Of a stretch of DNA of 64,000 nucleotides, positions 1-9,161 are shown piece by piece. Under the pieces are notes generated by a model that did no database searches, had not been told where the DNA came from, and worked only from the letters and a program-made list of their open reading frames with translations. Every line of letters begins with the position of its first letter. The first letter of the stretch is position 1. A program made the translations under genes and the position numbers. Source of the DNA: an uncultured Ruminococcus sp. (GTDB taxonomy: Bacteria > Bacillota > Clostridia > Lachnospirales > Lachnospiraceae); assembly GCA_934359255.1 (NCBI GenBank), contig CAKRLG010000004.1, positions 101,965 to 165,964 on the forward strand, in the 5' to 3' direction.

Positions 1-604
1 CACGCAGGATCGGTTTGATGCTTAAAACATTACCGATGACAGCAGCGATCCCGCTCAGACGACCGGTTCTTGCCAGGTATTTGAGATCGCCGACAGTGAA
101 GACACCGTTCATTTTTGCCTGGCAGGTTTCCAGGATGTCGGCCACTTCATCAAAAGCCATGCCTTTTTCCCGCATCTCGCTGGCATAAATGGCCAGAATG
201 CCCTGCGCAAGAGAGGCGTTGAGCGAGTCGATCATACGGATCTTCCGGGTGTATTTGCCGGATTCCATCAGGTCTTCAGCAGCGATTCGTGCAGAGTTGT
301 AGTTTCCGCTGATGTTTTTGCTGAGAGAGAAATAAAGAACATCTTTATCGTCTTCCAGAGCTTCCCGGAATGCGTCTTCAAACGTTCCGCTGCTGATCAG
401 TCCGGTTTTGATGTCGGCACCTTTGCGGATCATATCATAATAATCTTTTCCTTTCTGCCGTTCTTCCTCTTCGGTCAGATCCGGGTCGAAGCAGGTTACT
501 TCTTTGCCGTTTACCAGATTCACGAAAGAAAGTACTTTGATCTTAAATTTTTTTACAAGGTCTGCCGGAATATTTGCGGCAGAGTCAACAAAAATCTCAA
601 ACAT
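1..604 (-). CDS. DegV family protein, 3' end cut by window edge
   Basis: DegV proteins bind a fatty acid and serve fatty-acid uptake or phosphorylation. The reading frame opens with ATG at 604-602 (MFEIFVDSAANIP) and runs to the window edge for about 201 codons; the family is usually about 280 residues, so roughly the last third is missing. Family signs are the start 'FVDSAANIP', the segment 'KTGLISSGTFEDAF', the ligand-region serines in 'SLSKNISGNYNSA', and 'VGDLKYLARTGRLSG'. It stands alone on the minus strand beside the accessory island. The exact lipid ligand cannot be told from sequence. Confidence 0.9.
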   Translation of the reverse strand, partial: MFEIFVDSAANIPADLVKKFKIKVLSFVNLVNGKEVTCFDPDLTEEEERQKGKDYYDMIRKGADIKTGLISSGTFEDAFREALEDDKDVLYFSLSKNISGNYNSARIAAEDLMESGKYTRKIRMIDSLNASLAQGILAIYASEMREKGMAFDEVADILETCQAKMNGVFTVGDLKYLARTGRLSGIAAVIGNVLSIKPILR

Positions 605-784
605 AGTGTCGTTTCCTTAATATAAAAAGAGATTTTCCGAAACCGTTATAATCACCGGAAAATCAGGGTAAAATGGTTGCAAAAGGCAGTATATGAAAAA
701 TGGGGAAAAAAGTCAAGATACGTTTTTGGAAATGTGTCGTATTTTAGAAAAATTTGCAGATTAGTCATAATAATAAACAGAAAC

Positions 785-815
785 CCGAAACCTTAACGTA
801 AGTAAGAATTCGGGC
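785..815 (-). other. Weak hairpin downstream of the XRE gene
   Basis: CCCGAA at 785-790 pairs with TTCGGG at 810-815, and on the minus strand it is followed by TTTCTG. It may be a weak terminator for the XRE regulator gene. The loop is long and the T-tract is poor, so this is tentative. Nothing else is visible in 605-862. Confidence 0.3.
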
Positions 816-862
816 CTAAAAATTGAAGCAAAAGAAAAATATTTACAAATTTGATATTTTCT

Positions 863-1189
863 TTACATGTCCTGTTCTGATAGCCAGATTAAAAATTTTT
901 TAGCAAGAGAAAGTTTCTTTTTGTCGAAATAACGAAGCATATCAGAAATCTCTTTCCATTCTTCAGCTTCGGATTGATTTGTTCCTATTAAAAACTCATT
1001 TGGCGTTGTCTCAAGCGCTGAAGCAAGTCTCATAATAACTTCTGTAGAAGGAATGGAAATTCCCCGTTCGATGTTAGAAAGATATTTATAACTTAGATCA
1101 GCGCGTTCTTCAACCTCTGACTGCTTTAAACCAAGCTGTTTACGTCTGGCTGCTATGCGCTTGCCGATTTCTTTGTAATCCAGTGACAT
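863..1189 (-). CDS. XRE family HTH transcriptional regulator
   Basis: This is a 108-residue DNA-binding protein. A Cro/C1-type helix-turn-helix covers about residues 8-62 ('GKRIAARRKQLGLKQSEVEE', 'LSYKYLSNIERGISIPS', 'LASALETTPNEFL'). The C-terminus (residues 70-108) is a short lysine-rich helix of the kind seen in small Firmicute XRE regulators. The start is ATG at 1189, preceded on the minus strand by AAGGAGA. It reads away from the EF-hand lipoprotein gene across a short AT-rich gap, so it could regulate itself and the island; that is inference. Its target and signal are unknown. Confidence 0.85.
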   Translation of the reverse strand: MSLDYKEIGKRIAARRKQLGLKQSEVEERADLSYKYLSNIERGISIPSTEVIMRLASALETTPNEFLIGTNQSEAEEWKEISDMLRYFDKKKLSLAKKFLIWLSEQDM

Positions 1190-1475
1190 ATCTTCTCCTT
1201 GACTTTTCTTTTAATCATATGCAAAAATTTATCTTTTATAAACTGAACTAATAGCGAATATTCGATTATAAATACGAAAAGCAAGCAATGAAAAGAAGCA
1301 ATGACAATATAAGATGGCAGATAAAAAAGACAATAGAAAAAAGATAGATTACTTACGTTTGGTGATATCTGTTTTCAGGGAAAATAATTGTGCCAAAAAT
1401 AATATTATATATCGGATATACGACTTGAAAATAGAAAAATGTTATTATATACTATATGAAAAGGAGGTTAGAGAT

Positions 1476-2150
1476 ATGAAGAAGAGAGTAGTTGCTTTGG
1501 GTTTGCTTGAAACGGTATTAATGGGAACGGTTATAGGGTGCGGAACAACGGGAAATGCAGACAACATTGATGTGAAAGATTCGGATGGACAATACCATGT
1601 TGAGGTTGACTTCAAGGCGGATGAAGTAACGCTTGCCTGCACAATAGATACACCGGATGCTGATGGAGAAGGAACTGTAGAAAACGGAACAGCGGAGTAT
1701 TGGACTGTGTTAATAAGAGCTTGCAATAAAGAACAAGATCCAGCTATCGATTTTGATAGGATATCGTACAATACAACCTATACCATGTCAAAAGATTTTG
1801 AAAAATTATTCGAAAAATTCTGGACAAAATATTGTGTCAGAGATGATGGGATGGGAATGATGGAGGAAAATAAAGATGGTGATTTAAGCGGATCTGATGC
1901 AGAGACACTTTGCCGAATTTTGGCGTTTGGCGAATTATGGGATGAGAATCCTAAGTTATTTCCGACAGAACGCCCGGATGCAGAGGATGGTACAGATGGA
2001 GCATACGAGATTGCAGTAATGTATGAAGGAGAAGAGGAAGCGTATAAAACCGCTGACCAGGATAAAGATGGTTATATCTCAGCTCAGGAGTTTGTCAAAT
2101 TTGAGATAAGTTCCTATGAAAACATTATCGATGGAACAAAAGGAATGTGA
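1476..2150 (+). CDS. Secreted lipoprotein with EF-hand-like calcium loops
   Basis: The chosen start is ATG 1476, behind a strong ribosome site (AAGGAGG at 1461-1467); the frame stays open upstream to 1314 without such a site. The 224-residue product begins with a basic, hydrophobic signal ending in a lipobox-like 'TVIGC', suggesting a membrane-attached lipoprotein. Two EF-hand-like loops are visible: 'ENKDGDLSGSDAE' in the middle and a canonical 'DQDKDGYISAQEF' (Asp-x-Asp-x-Asp-Gly) near the C-terminus. The body is strongly acidic. I do not recognise a family for the rest. It opens the run of small plus-strand genes in the accessory island. Calcium binding is inferred from the loops alone. 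Confidence 0.7.
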   Translation: MKKRVVALGLLETVLMGTVIGCGTTGNADNIDVKDSDGQYHVEVDFKADEVTLACTIDTPDADGEGTVENGTAEYWTVLIRACNKEQDPAIDFDRISYNTTYTMSKDFEKLFEKFWTKYCVRDDGMGMMEENKDGDLSGSDAETLCRILAFGELWDENPKLFPTERPDAEDGTDGAYEIAVMYEGEEEAYKTADQDKDGYISAQEFVKFEISSYENIIDGTKGM

Positions 2151-2207
2151 GAAAATTTTTTGCATTTTACTTTAAGACACGATGGTACAAAAATAATAAG
2201 AGACATC

Positions 2208-2639
2208 ATGGAAAATATGAAAACAAGGAAAGATATAAATATAAGAATATATGAGATCGGTATATGCATAGCTATTATAGCTTTTGCAGGCTATGTATTA
2301 ATTGAAAAAATCCATATAAATATATATTCGCTTGTTCCAGAATGTTACTTTCACAAATACACAGGATACTTTTGTTTCGGTTGTGGAAGTACAAGAGCAA
2401 TTCGAGCACTTCTTAGGGGAGACATTATCAAGAGCCTGTATTACAATGCCGATATTGGATACATATTCTTTCTATATGCGACGTACATGATTTCCTATAC
2501 GTTTTATATAGTGACAAAAGGAAAAATACATGCCATGCGAATAAAACCGTTGTACGGATATATTATAATTGTCCTGTCCATTGTTCAATGTCTGTTTAAG
2601 AATTTGATGGCAGGGTGTTTTGGTATCTGGCTGTTATAA
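2208..2639 (+). CDS. DUF2752 family small membrane protein
   Basis: The call rests on the DUF2752 signature 'CYFHKYTGYFCFGCGSTRAI' followed by 'RALLRGD', flanked by three or four hydrophobic helices. The frame is open from a TTG at 2160; ATG 2208 or ATG 2217 is the likelier start, because the extra N-terminal residues are hydrophilic and no good ribosome site precedes 2160. The length of about 143 residues is normal for the family. Function is unknown; members are short integral membrane proteins with a conserved cysteine pair in a loop. It lies 57 bases after the EF-hand lipoprotein gene in the same direction. Confidence 0.75.
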   Translation: MENMKTRKDINIRIYEIGICIAIIAFAGYVLIEKIHINIYSLVPECYFHKYTGYFCFGCGSTRAIRALLRGDIIKSLYYNADIGYIFFLYATYMISYTFYIVTKGKIHAMRIKPLYGYIIIVLSIVQCLFKNLMAGCFGIWLL

Positions 2640-2686
2640 TTATTTGTTTCCTTATAGGTAAGTGATTGCGAGAGGAGAGATACATT

Positions 2687-3211
2687 GTGCTACGTAAAAT
2701 AAAAAATGTGGTTATTAAGATATTTTGTTTCCTTTGGGTTTCTTCTGTATGCTCGATTGGTGCTATTCCAAAGGAAGAGGCAGGTGTAGGGATGAATGGT
2801 TTTCTCGCCTTTGGACTGTGGGTACTGTGCATTTTTATTATGATAAAAATAAAACCTTGGATTGCTGCAAGTATAAGTACATTAGTTGTTACCGTTGTAG
2901 GGATTGTCAATAGTGAAATGACATGGGCTGGATTTTGGGAAAGTATTGAATTACCGTTAGGTACATTACTTATAACAGGAATGTTGATAAAATTATTCTT
3001 GGGAGCGATTGACGAATGGGAAGATGAATCGAATGCGAGAAATGAGAGAAAAAAGAATGCGCAAAAAAGAGGTGAGGCATATTGTCCGTGGTGCGGATCT
3101 GTAAGTATTCAATATTATCCACTTGGCATCCCATATCAGGACTATGTTGGTTCTCCGATTCAACGACTTAACCAAAAATACCATTGTAATAATTGTGGCC
3201 GTCAATGGTAA
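2687..3211 (+). CDS. Membrane protein with C-terminal zinc ribbon
   Basis: The start is taken as GTG 2687, behind GAGGAGAG at 2672-2679; the frame is open upstream to 2666. The 174-residue product has an N-terminal signal-like helix, two or three further hydrophobic segments, a charged linker ('DEWEDESNARNERKKNAQKRG') and a C-terminal four-cysteine ribbon, CPWC then CNNC. The C-terminal ribbon is presumably cytoplasmic. I do not recognise a named family. It is the first of several zinc-ribbon proteins in a row, which suggests a shared system. Confidence 0.65.
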   Translation: MLRKIKNVVIKIFCFLWVSSVCSIGAIPKEEAGVGMNGFLAFGLWVLCIFIMIKIKPWIAASISTLVVTVVGIVNSEMTWAGFWESIELPLGTLLITGMLIKLFLGAIDEWEDESNARNERKKNAQKRGEAYCPWCGSVSIQYYPLGIPYQDYVGSPIQRLNQKYHCNNCGRQW

Positions 3212-3289
3212 GAATAAAATTAATTACTAAATTTACATATTATGCAAATGAAATACGTTACAAACCAAAGAAAAAGGGAGGAAAAGAAA

Positions 3290-3757
3290 ATGTACTGTGG
3301 TAAATGTGGAAAGGAAAATAAGGAAGGTGCAATGTTCTGTGCCGGGTGTGGGGCGCCTCTTTCCGGAAAAAGACAAACGTCAGATACAACAGCTCAGCCG
3401 GATAAAGAGGAGAGAAGAGCTGATAGAATCAGTAATGACGACAATAGTGGAAATGTTAATAATATTACGATTTCCATGGGAGAGAGCGTAAAACAACACA
3501 CTCACGGATCGGGTGAGGGAGAAGGAATGGCAATTGCAGCGATGATTTTGGGAATTGTATCTCTTGTATCGTCATGCTGTTTTTACTATGTGTCGATTCC
3601 CTGTGCTGTTGTCAGTGTGGTTCTTGCAGCGGTTACATTGAAAAGCAAACGTAATGGTAGAGGCATGGCGATTGCAGGACTTGTTTGTGCTATTATCTCG
3701 TTGGTTCCGGCGATCATTATGATCTCAACGGGAGCCGCGATCATTAGTGCTTTTTAA
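3290..3757 (+). CDS. Zinc-ribbon protein with DUF4190-like membrane domain
   Basis: The start is ATG 3290 after GGGAGGAAAAG; the frame is also open to 3242 without a better site. The N-terminus is a zinc ribbon ('MYCGKCGKENKEGAMFCAGC', CxxC...CxxC). A polar, disordered stretch of about 50 residues follows, then two hydrophobic hairpins of the DUF4190 type ('GMAIAAMILGIVSLV' and 'GMAIAGLVCAIISLV', each opening with a GMAIA repeat). It is 155 residues long and likely sits in the membrane with the ribbon in the cytoplasm. It is 24 bases from the next zinc-ribbon gene and probably co-transcribed with it. Confidence 0.75.
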   Translation: MYCGKCGKENKEGAMFCAGCGAPLSGKRQTSDTTAQPDKEERRADRISNDDNSGNVNNITISMGESVKQHTHGSGEGEGMAIAAMILGIVSLVSSCCFYYVSIPCAVVSVVLAAVTLKSKRNGRGMAIAGLVCAIISLVPAIIMISTGAAIISAF

Positions 3758-3781
3758 TAAAAAATAGGGAGACATACGGAT

Positions 3782-4528
3782 ATGGATTTTTTTGATGATA
3801 TTAATAAAGCAATTGAAAATGCAGGAAACACTGCAAAACAGAAAACAAGAGATCTGACAGATGTAGTGAAAATGAATAATGCTATCAAAGAAGAAGACAA
3901 AAAGTTACAGGACATTTATCGGAGCATCGGAGAAATTTTTGTAAAAAAATACTACAGTGAAACAGAAAAAAATCTTCGTGATCTTGTGAGTCAGGCAAGA
4001 GAAACGGAACATAATATTGAGTTGTATACAACTAAAGTACAGGAAATAAAAAAAGTGGATACCTGTCCCAAGTGTGGAAAAGAGATACAGAGTGGAGCAG
4101 CGTTCTGTATGCATTGCGGAACACCGTTAACTGTGCAGAAACCATTGGCTGAGAAACCACAGAAAAAAGAATCCAGATGCGAGAAATGTGGTTCTCCGCT
4201 AGAAGAAGGAATAATGTTTTGCATAAATTGCGGAACACCTGTTGAGAATTTGCATAAGTATTCAACTTCTGAAGAGCCAACGTATCCGACAGCGACAAAT
4301 CAGCAGGCAGAAGCAGCGAAACGTATGGAAGAACCGGCAAAAATCAATATGCAATCGACAGAGAATCAGGTCGTATCGAGTGATATCATGACGGAAACAA
4401 CTCGTACAGAAACGATGGAAAAGAAAAACACGACAAAAACATTGCGGTTTTGTACAAAATGCGGAAATCAGCTGGAGGAAGGTGAGAAGTTCTGCATTCA
4501 TTGTGGAACGCCGGCTGCTGATGAGTAA
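3782..4528 (+). CDS. Soluble protein with three zinc-ribbon modules
   Basis: This is a 248-residue protein. Residues 1-90 are a charged, helical, probably coiled-coil region ('NAIKEEDKKLQDIYRSIGEIF'). Three zinc ribbons follow: 'CPKCGKEIQSGAAFCMHCG', 'CEKCGSPLEEGIMFCINCG' and a C-terminal 'CTKCGNQLEEGEKFCIHCG'. A threonine- and glutamate-rich linker of about 65 residues separates the second and third. No membrane segment is seen. Such helix-plus-ribbon proteins are common in Clostridia and uncharacterised. The ATG follows GGGAGA with normal spacing. A terminator hairpin follows the gene. Confidence 0.75.
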   Translation: MDFFDDINKAIENAGNTAKQKTRDLTDVVKMNNAIKEEDKKLQDIYRSIGEIFVKKYYSETEKNLRDLVSQARETEHNIELYTTKVQEIKKVDTCPKCGKEIQSGAAFCMHCGTPLTVQKPLAEKPQKKESRCEKCGSPLEEGIMFCINCGTPVENLHKYSTSEEPTYPTATNQQAEAAKRMEEPAKINMQSTENQVVSSDIMTETTRTETMEKKNTTKTLRFCTKCGNQLEEGEKFCIHCGTPAADE

Positions 4529-4546
4529 TTTATAAAATGAGAAAGT

Positions 4547-4582
4547 ATTCCCATATCCGTTAGCGGGTATGGGAAACTTTTT
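4547..4582 (+). terminator. Intrinsic terminator after the triple zinc-ribbon gene
   Basis: TTCCCATATCCG pairs with CGGGTATGGGAA (one G-T wobble), with loop TTAG and then ACTTTTTAAT. The position just after the stop codon fits a rho-independent terminator. Confidence 0.7.
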
Positions 4583-4589
4583 AATCACC

Positions 4590-4636
4590 AGTACATCGTT
4601 TCGTAAATAACTGTATTATTCACGAAACGATGTACT
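4590..4636. repeat. 15-bp perfect inverted repeat upstream of the subtilase gene
   Basis: AGTACATCGTTTCGT (4590-4604) is repeated in inverted orientation at 4622-4636, with a 17-base AT-rich spacer. No T-run follows, so it does not look like a second terminator. It sits 29 bases before the subtilase start and could be a large operator or a mobile-element footprint. Confidence 0.6.
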
Positions 4637-4653
4637 AGAGCGTGTTTGAAAAA
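4636..4653 (+). repeat. Solo end of the TAGAGCGTGTYTGAAAAA repeat family
   Basis: TAGAGCGTGTTTGAAAAA is one base different from the element ends at 14945 and 42509. Here it lies directly before the ribosome site of the subtilase gene (AGAGGTGG). No partner arm is seen nearby. Confidence 0.5.
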
Positions 4654-4664
4654 GAGGTGGAAAA

Positions 4665-7600
4665 ATGCGTTGTAAAAAATGTGGAAAAGAACTGAAAGAG
4701 AACGCTCGATTCTGTGGCTATTGTGGAGCACCGGTACAGCCGGAAAAGCAGAAAAAAGCCACCGGAAAAAAGAAAATGCTTGTTATGGGGTGCGCTGTTT
4801 TCGCAGTGTTGATTTTGGGAATCTTTGCAGGAAAAGTATTTTTGGATAACAGCTCTGGTAGCAGCATCCCTGGTATCAAAAAGGTGAGTGAAGATGAAAA
4901 CTGTATTGCTTATCCGGATGGCGATGTAGTATATCAGCCACAGGGAGAGAATGTAGATTGGGATGAAAAGGAAAAAGTTCTCTATTATAACAATCTGATA
5001 TCTGTATATTTGATGGAAAAATTGTCAGAAAAGGAAGAAAATCAAATTGCGGAACAGATAGATGGAGAAGTAGTCACAAGAATCCATGGAGCGGTGCAGT
5101 TTATTCAAATTAAAATTAAACCCGCAACTTATGCGGAAATAAATCAGTATATAGACAAACTGAATGAGAATGAAAAGGTAATGGATGCGTTATATGATGC
5201 GCCGAATTTTGTGAAAACGGATGAACTGGATGAAAATCCATGGAGTTCGGACGGGAAAATGATAGATGGAAGAAACACGATGCCTCCTGCCGGAAACGAC
5301 TGGTGGGCAGAAGCGGTAGATGCATATGATGTATGGAAATATGTGGATAAAAACAAAGATGATCTTAGTAAAATTACCGTGGGTATTTTAGACAATGGAT
5401 TTGATGTAAATCATGAAGATCTGGTAAATGCAGAAGGATCTGAAAAAATAACTGCACTGGAGGGATATGAAACAAATAGTGCGGAAAATCATGGAACGCA
5501 TGTAATGGGATTGATTGGAGCAAACAACAATAAGATTGGAATTCGTGGAATTGCAGATTTGGCAGATATAAAATATGCGGACTGGACACCGAACACAGAA
5601 GATTCGAAAGCGGAAAACTATATCACGCTGCTTGAAACAGGAGAATATATACATATTATAAGCAAAATGATACAAGATAAATGTGTTATTAATAATTCTT
5701 TTGGATGCAGTTCCGTGCTACTGTCGGAAAGTGAGTTTGAGAAAAAAAAGAAGGGGGAATGGTATGAGAATTTAACATATGAAAATTATAGAATATCACA
5801 TGGTGTGGAATGTAAACAGAAAGCGCGAGCTTGTATAGATATGTTGGCAAATGCATATCTGATGGGATACGACAGATATTTGATTATTCAGAGTGCAGGA
5901 AATGGAAATTCATCAATGGAGGCTTGTGAGGCCACTAAAAATGGTTTTTTTGCCAGTATAACAAAATCTTTCTTTGATACAGTTATGTCGAAACAGGAGA
6001 AAAAAGAAATTCTTGAAGAAAAAAAATATACTTATGAAAAATTAAAAGAACATATTTTAATTGTTGGAGCTGTAGAAAATCAGGATAAGGATGGAAAATA
6101 TAAACTGGCATCATATTCGAACTATGGTGATAACGTGGATATATGTGCACCGGGAGGAGGTACAACAGCAGGTTCTCAAGTATACAGTACGGTAGTTCCT
6201 GAAAAGAATCAGAATGTTGCCTATGGAGAAATAGCAGGAACCTCTATGGCGGCACCGATCGTGTCAGGTTCCGCAGCGGTATTGTGGCAGATTGAACCGG
6301 ATCTGACAGCAGCAGAGGTTAAAAAGATGCTGACAGAAACAGCCGGACAGGCGTATCCTACAGCAAAGGATGACACAAGAGAAAGTTATCCGATGTTAAA
6401 TGCCGGGGCTGCAGTGAAAAAGCTTGTTGCCGAAAAGAAAGGGGCAACAAGTGTAAAATATAAACTCGATCAGGAAGAGACAGAATACAATGGGGAAGAG
6501 ACAGTGGGCGAATATGCGACAGTTACCGGATATGACGATCTTGATCAGGTAATCTGGGAATTCCAGAGTGAAGTAGTTCCGATGACAGAGATGCCGACGG
6601 TCTATGAAATAGGTATTCACGGAGATAATTATTATCTGGAAATCGGAAATACATTATATGCATTTACGGTTTCGAAAGGAGAGAAAGTCTGGTCGCTGGA
6701 ACTGGATGGCTCTATTTCAACACATGTGTTTGATCAGGATGACAATCTTTATTTTTGCTGCTATTATGGACCGGATTTTTGCCAGGTCAACAGTGAGGGA
6801 AAACTGATAAAACAGATCAGTACTTTTTACAGAGACCCGGATGGATTGTATTGGCCGTCTGCAATCCAATATGATAAGAACAAAGTGATTATTTCCATGG
6901 ACGGAACGCCCAGTGGTGAAACGGAAACAGTAACCGTTAATCTGAAAGATTATTCCTATACAAGGTCCGATGCGGATTTTATCGAAAAAAAAGAAAAAGC
7001 AGAGAACGCAAAGTATAAATTACTAAAAGAAGTATGGAAAAAACACAAAGGGGAAGAAACAGTACCGGCGTATTGTGAATTCGATTTATCCGGAGATAAA
7101 ATTTCGGAAATTATCATACGCACTTATACAGATCAGGCAACAGAAGGTGGTCGGTATATGTATCAGATTTATCATTATGATGATAAAGTAGAATCTTATG
7201 TAGGTGGTCAGGATGAATTTTCCTCTTATTGCAGTGCAGATGCAGTTCATTATTACCTGGATGGAGAAAAAACAAAAATAATAGTGGACTGGACATTTGC
7301 GGATGAGTTATCTTTTGTGGTTTATACATATGATGATCTGCAATTAACGGAGGAAGAGGTAACAGATGATATGAGTGATTCTCCTGTCGTTGAATTTATG
7401 GATATCCAGAAAGTTGACTGGGAAATATACGATAAGAAAGAAAAAGAAAAACCTGCAGATTCCGGAAAAAAATATGATGTGGAAGAATTTATCGGGTATT
7501 ATTGCCAGGGGGTTGATGAAGAATTGCTGGATGAATATCCGAATATGAATCCGGAAGTGATTGAACTGTATTATAACGAAGACGGTACATTGGAGTCCTA

Positions 7601-7811
7601 TAGAGGATATCGGTTTGGAACAACCGGAACATCTTATTATTATCCATATGATAGTTATACGATAGAAGGAAACACATTGATATGTAAATATAGTACCGTA
7701 AGATCCTATATGGACGAAACAAGTGAAAATGGTGAACACAGGTTTCAACTTACGAATAACAAAAATCTTATTGTAGATCAGAATGTGTGGTTCCGACATG
7801 ACGTTTCATAA
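4665..7811 (+). CDS. Membrane-anchored subtilisin-like (S8) protease with N-terminal zinc ribbon
   Basis: This is a 1048-residue protein. Residues 1-25 are a zinc ribbon ('CKKCGKELKENARFCGYCG'), a basic stretch follows, and residues about 36-58 form one transmembrane helix, so the ribbon is cytoplasmic and the rest outside. The S8 peptidase triad is complete: Asp243 in 'GILDNG', His276 in 'HGTHVMG' and Ser527 in 'GTSMAAP'. A propeptide-like region (about 90-190) precedes it. Residues about 600-1048 are acidic, with a possible PQQ/WD-like stretch near 630-740, and no family I can name. It follows two other zinc-ribbon genes and precedes a polytopic membrane protein and a pseudokinase. The substrate is unknown. 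Confidence 0.9.
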   Translation: MRCKKCGKELKENARFCGYCGAPVQPEKQKKATGKKKMLVMGCAVFAVLILGIFAGKVFLDNSSGSSIPGIKKVSEDENCIAYPDGDVVYQPQGENVDWDEKEKVLYYNNLISVYLMEKLSEKEENQIAEQIDGEVVTRIHGAVQFIQIKIKPATYAEINQYIDKLNENEKVMDALYDAPNFVKTDELDENPWSSDGKMIDGRNTMPPAGNDWWAEAVDAYDVWKYVDKNKDDLSKITVGILDNGFDVNHEDLVNAEGSEKITALEGYETNSAENHGTHVMGLIGANNNKIGIRGIADLADIKYADWTPNTEDSKAENYITLLETGEYIHIISKMIQDKCVINNSFGCSSVLLSESEFEKKKKGEWYENLTYENYRISHGVECKQKARACIDMLANAYLMGYDRYLIIQSAGNGNSSMEACEATKNGFFASITKSFFDTVMSKQEKKEILEEKKYTYEKLKEHILIVGAVENQDKDGKYKLASYSNYGDNVDICAPGGGTTAGSQVYSTVVPEKNQNVAYGEIAGTSMAAPIVSGSAAVLWQIEPDLTAAEVKKMLTETAGQAYPTAKDDTRESYPMLNAGAAVKKLVAEKKGATSVKYKLDQEETEYNGEETVGEYATVTGYDDLDQVIWEFQSEVVPMTEMPTVYEIGIHGDNYYLEIGNTLYAFTVSKGEKVWSLELDGSISTHVFDQDDNLYFCCYYGPDFCQVNSEGKLIKQISTFYRDPDGLYWPSAIQYDKNKVIISMDGTPSGETETVTVNLKDYSYTRSDADFIEKKEKAENAKYKLLKEVWKKHKGEETVPAYCEFDLSGDKISEIIIRTYTDQATEGGRYMYQIYHYDDKVESYVGGQDEFSSYCSADAVHYYLDGEKTKIIVDWTFADELSFVVYTYDDLQLTEEEVTDDMSDSPVVEFMDIQKVDWEIYDKKEKEKPADSGKKYDVEEFIGYYCQGVDEELLDEYPNMNPEVIELYYNEDGTLESYRGYRFGTTGTSYYYPYDSYTIEGNTLICKYSTVRSYMDETSENGEHRFQLTNNKNLIVDQNVWFRHDVS

Positions 7812-7874
7812 ATAGTCTGCAGGCAAAAAAACGGTCTCTGTTACAAAAATATCAAAAGATAGGAGGAATATATA

Positions 7875-9161
7875 ATGAGTGGAAAAACAGTAAATGCACA
7901 AAATGCAGTGAAATATAAGTGGTGTGCGGTTTTGATAAACTGTTTGGCCATGCTGATAGCATATACAAAAGCGTGGCTTACTATTCCTGAAAAATATGTG
8001 TCGGAATTGAAAATAGGAAGTGATTTTCTGGGGAATTTTGTTGATATAGGAAACTACCTTTCTGATGATCTGAATGCAGTAAAGGATGCTCTGTTACAGG
8101 GCAAACTAACTTTACTGCAAACGTATAAAGGATTATCAGCGCTTGGAGAATTTTTAAGCGAGGAGGAATCCGTTGACGGAATGTATCTGGTTAGAATATT
8201 TTACTTTTTGATCGTGTTGTTTTTCATCATGGAAATAGTAGAAATCCTCTGGTATCTTTTGGACGAAAGGATCAGTTTCTGGGGTTCTATGATCAGTGGA
8301 ACTGCACTTGTTGGCATGGTATTCTGGGGCGTTGTCTTAGTCAATCAGGAAGTTGAAAAAACAGTAGTGAAGATGTCTGCCTGGGCATGGATCTGTCTTT
8401 TGCTTACGTTTGTATCTTCGTTTTTCTGGCATTTATACAGAAAATATGCACCGGAAGATGGCACTAACAGTAAAGAAAAAATAATGCATTTTATCCATGA
8501 GCTTGCAGAAGCAAAAGGGGAAGAAACAAATGTAGAATATGTAGGAAATACAGAGAACAGATGGATATTTTTCTTTCAAAAAAACAAAGTGATTGTGTTA
8601 GTTTCAATAATTGCGGCATTTCTTCCCGATATAACAGAGTGGCTGGGACTCAGCTATGGTTCGATAGGCTCACTTTTAAGCATAGCAGGAATTCTGTTGG
8701 AAGGAGTTGTAATCGGTCTGGCGATCATATACGCACGTGCGGAAAGATATGAATATCTGCTCGTATATGGAATCTTATCTGTGGCAGGAAACAGCATTTT
8801 TTATAAATCGTCTATCCATTATTTTTCCACACAACAACAATTAGGATATATATGGTATCCGGTTATGCTAGCTGTTGCATTGTATCTGTGTGAAAGGTTT
8901 TTAAAGAAAAATAAACTGTACGGTATGATTGCTGTGACAGCAGTGTTAAGAATCATAGGTGTTACCTGGTTGCAGATTAATGTGCTTTCGATTGGAGTTG
9001 ATATAAGTACAGTAGTTGTGATAATCGGAACGGCAGTGACACTGTATACCTATTTGTATAAAAGAACATTATTTAAAAAATTGTCAAGATGTACAGATTA
9101 CGGAATTGTAGAAAATAAAATGTTTTGTGATAAACCCAAAATCATGGAGGGAGAAAAATGA
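7875..9161 (+). CDS. Polytopic membrane protein of unknown family
   Basis: This is a 428-residue protein with about nine or ten hydrophobic helices. The first is near residues 15-35; then comes an outside-type loop of about 80 residues, three helices to about 180, a charged cytoplasmic-type loop (about 190-235) and a further helical block to the end. I recognise no motif. The ATG follows AGGAGGAATATATA with good spacing. Its last four bases overlap the start of the pseudokinase gene (ATGA-type overlap at 9158-9161), so the two are translationally coupled and probably work together. Confidence 0.65.
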   Translation: MSGKTVNAQNAVKYKWCAVLINCLAMLIAYTKAWLTIPEKYVSELKIGSDFLGNFVDIGNYLSDDLNAVKDALLQGKLTLLQTYKGLSALGEFLSEEESVDGMYLVRIFYFLIVLFFIMEIVEILWYLLDERISFWGSMISGTALVGMVFWGVVLVNQEVEKTVVKMSAWAWICLLLTFVSSFFWHLYRKYAPEDGTNSKEKIMHFIHELAEAKGEETNVEYVGNTENRWIFFFQKNKVIVLVSIIAAFLPDITEWLGLSYGSIGSLLSIAGILLEGVVIGLAIIYARAERYEYLLVYGILSVAGNSIFYKSSIHYFSTQQQLGYIWYPVMLAVALYLCERFLKKNKLYGMIAVTAVLRIIGVTWLQINVLSIGVDISTVVVIIGTAVTLYTYLYKRTLFKKLSRCTDYGIVENKMFCDKPKIMEGEK

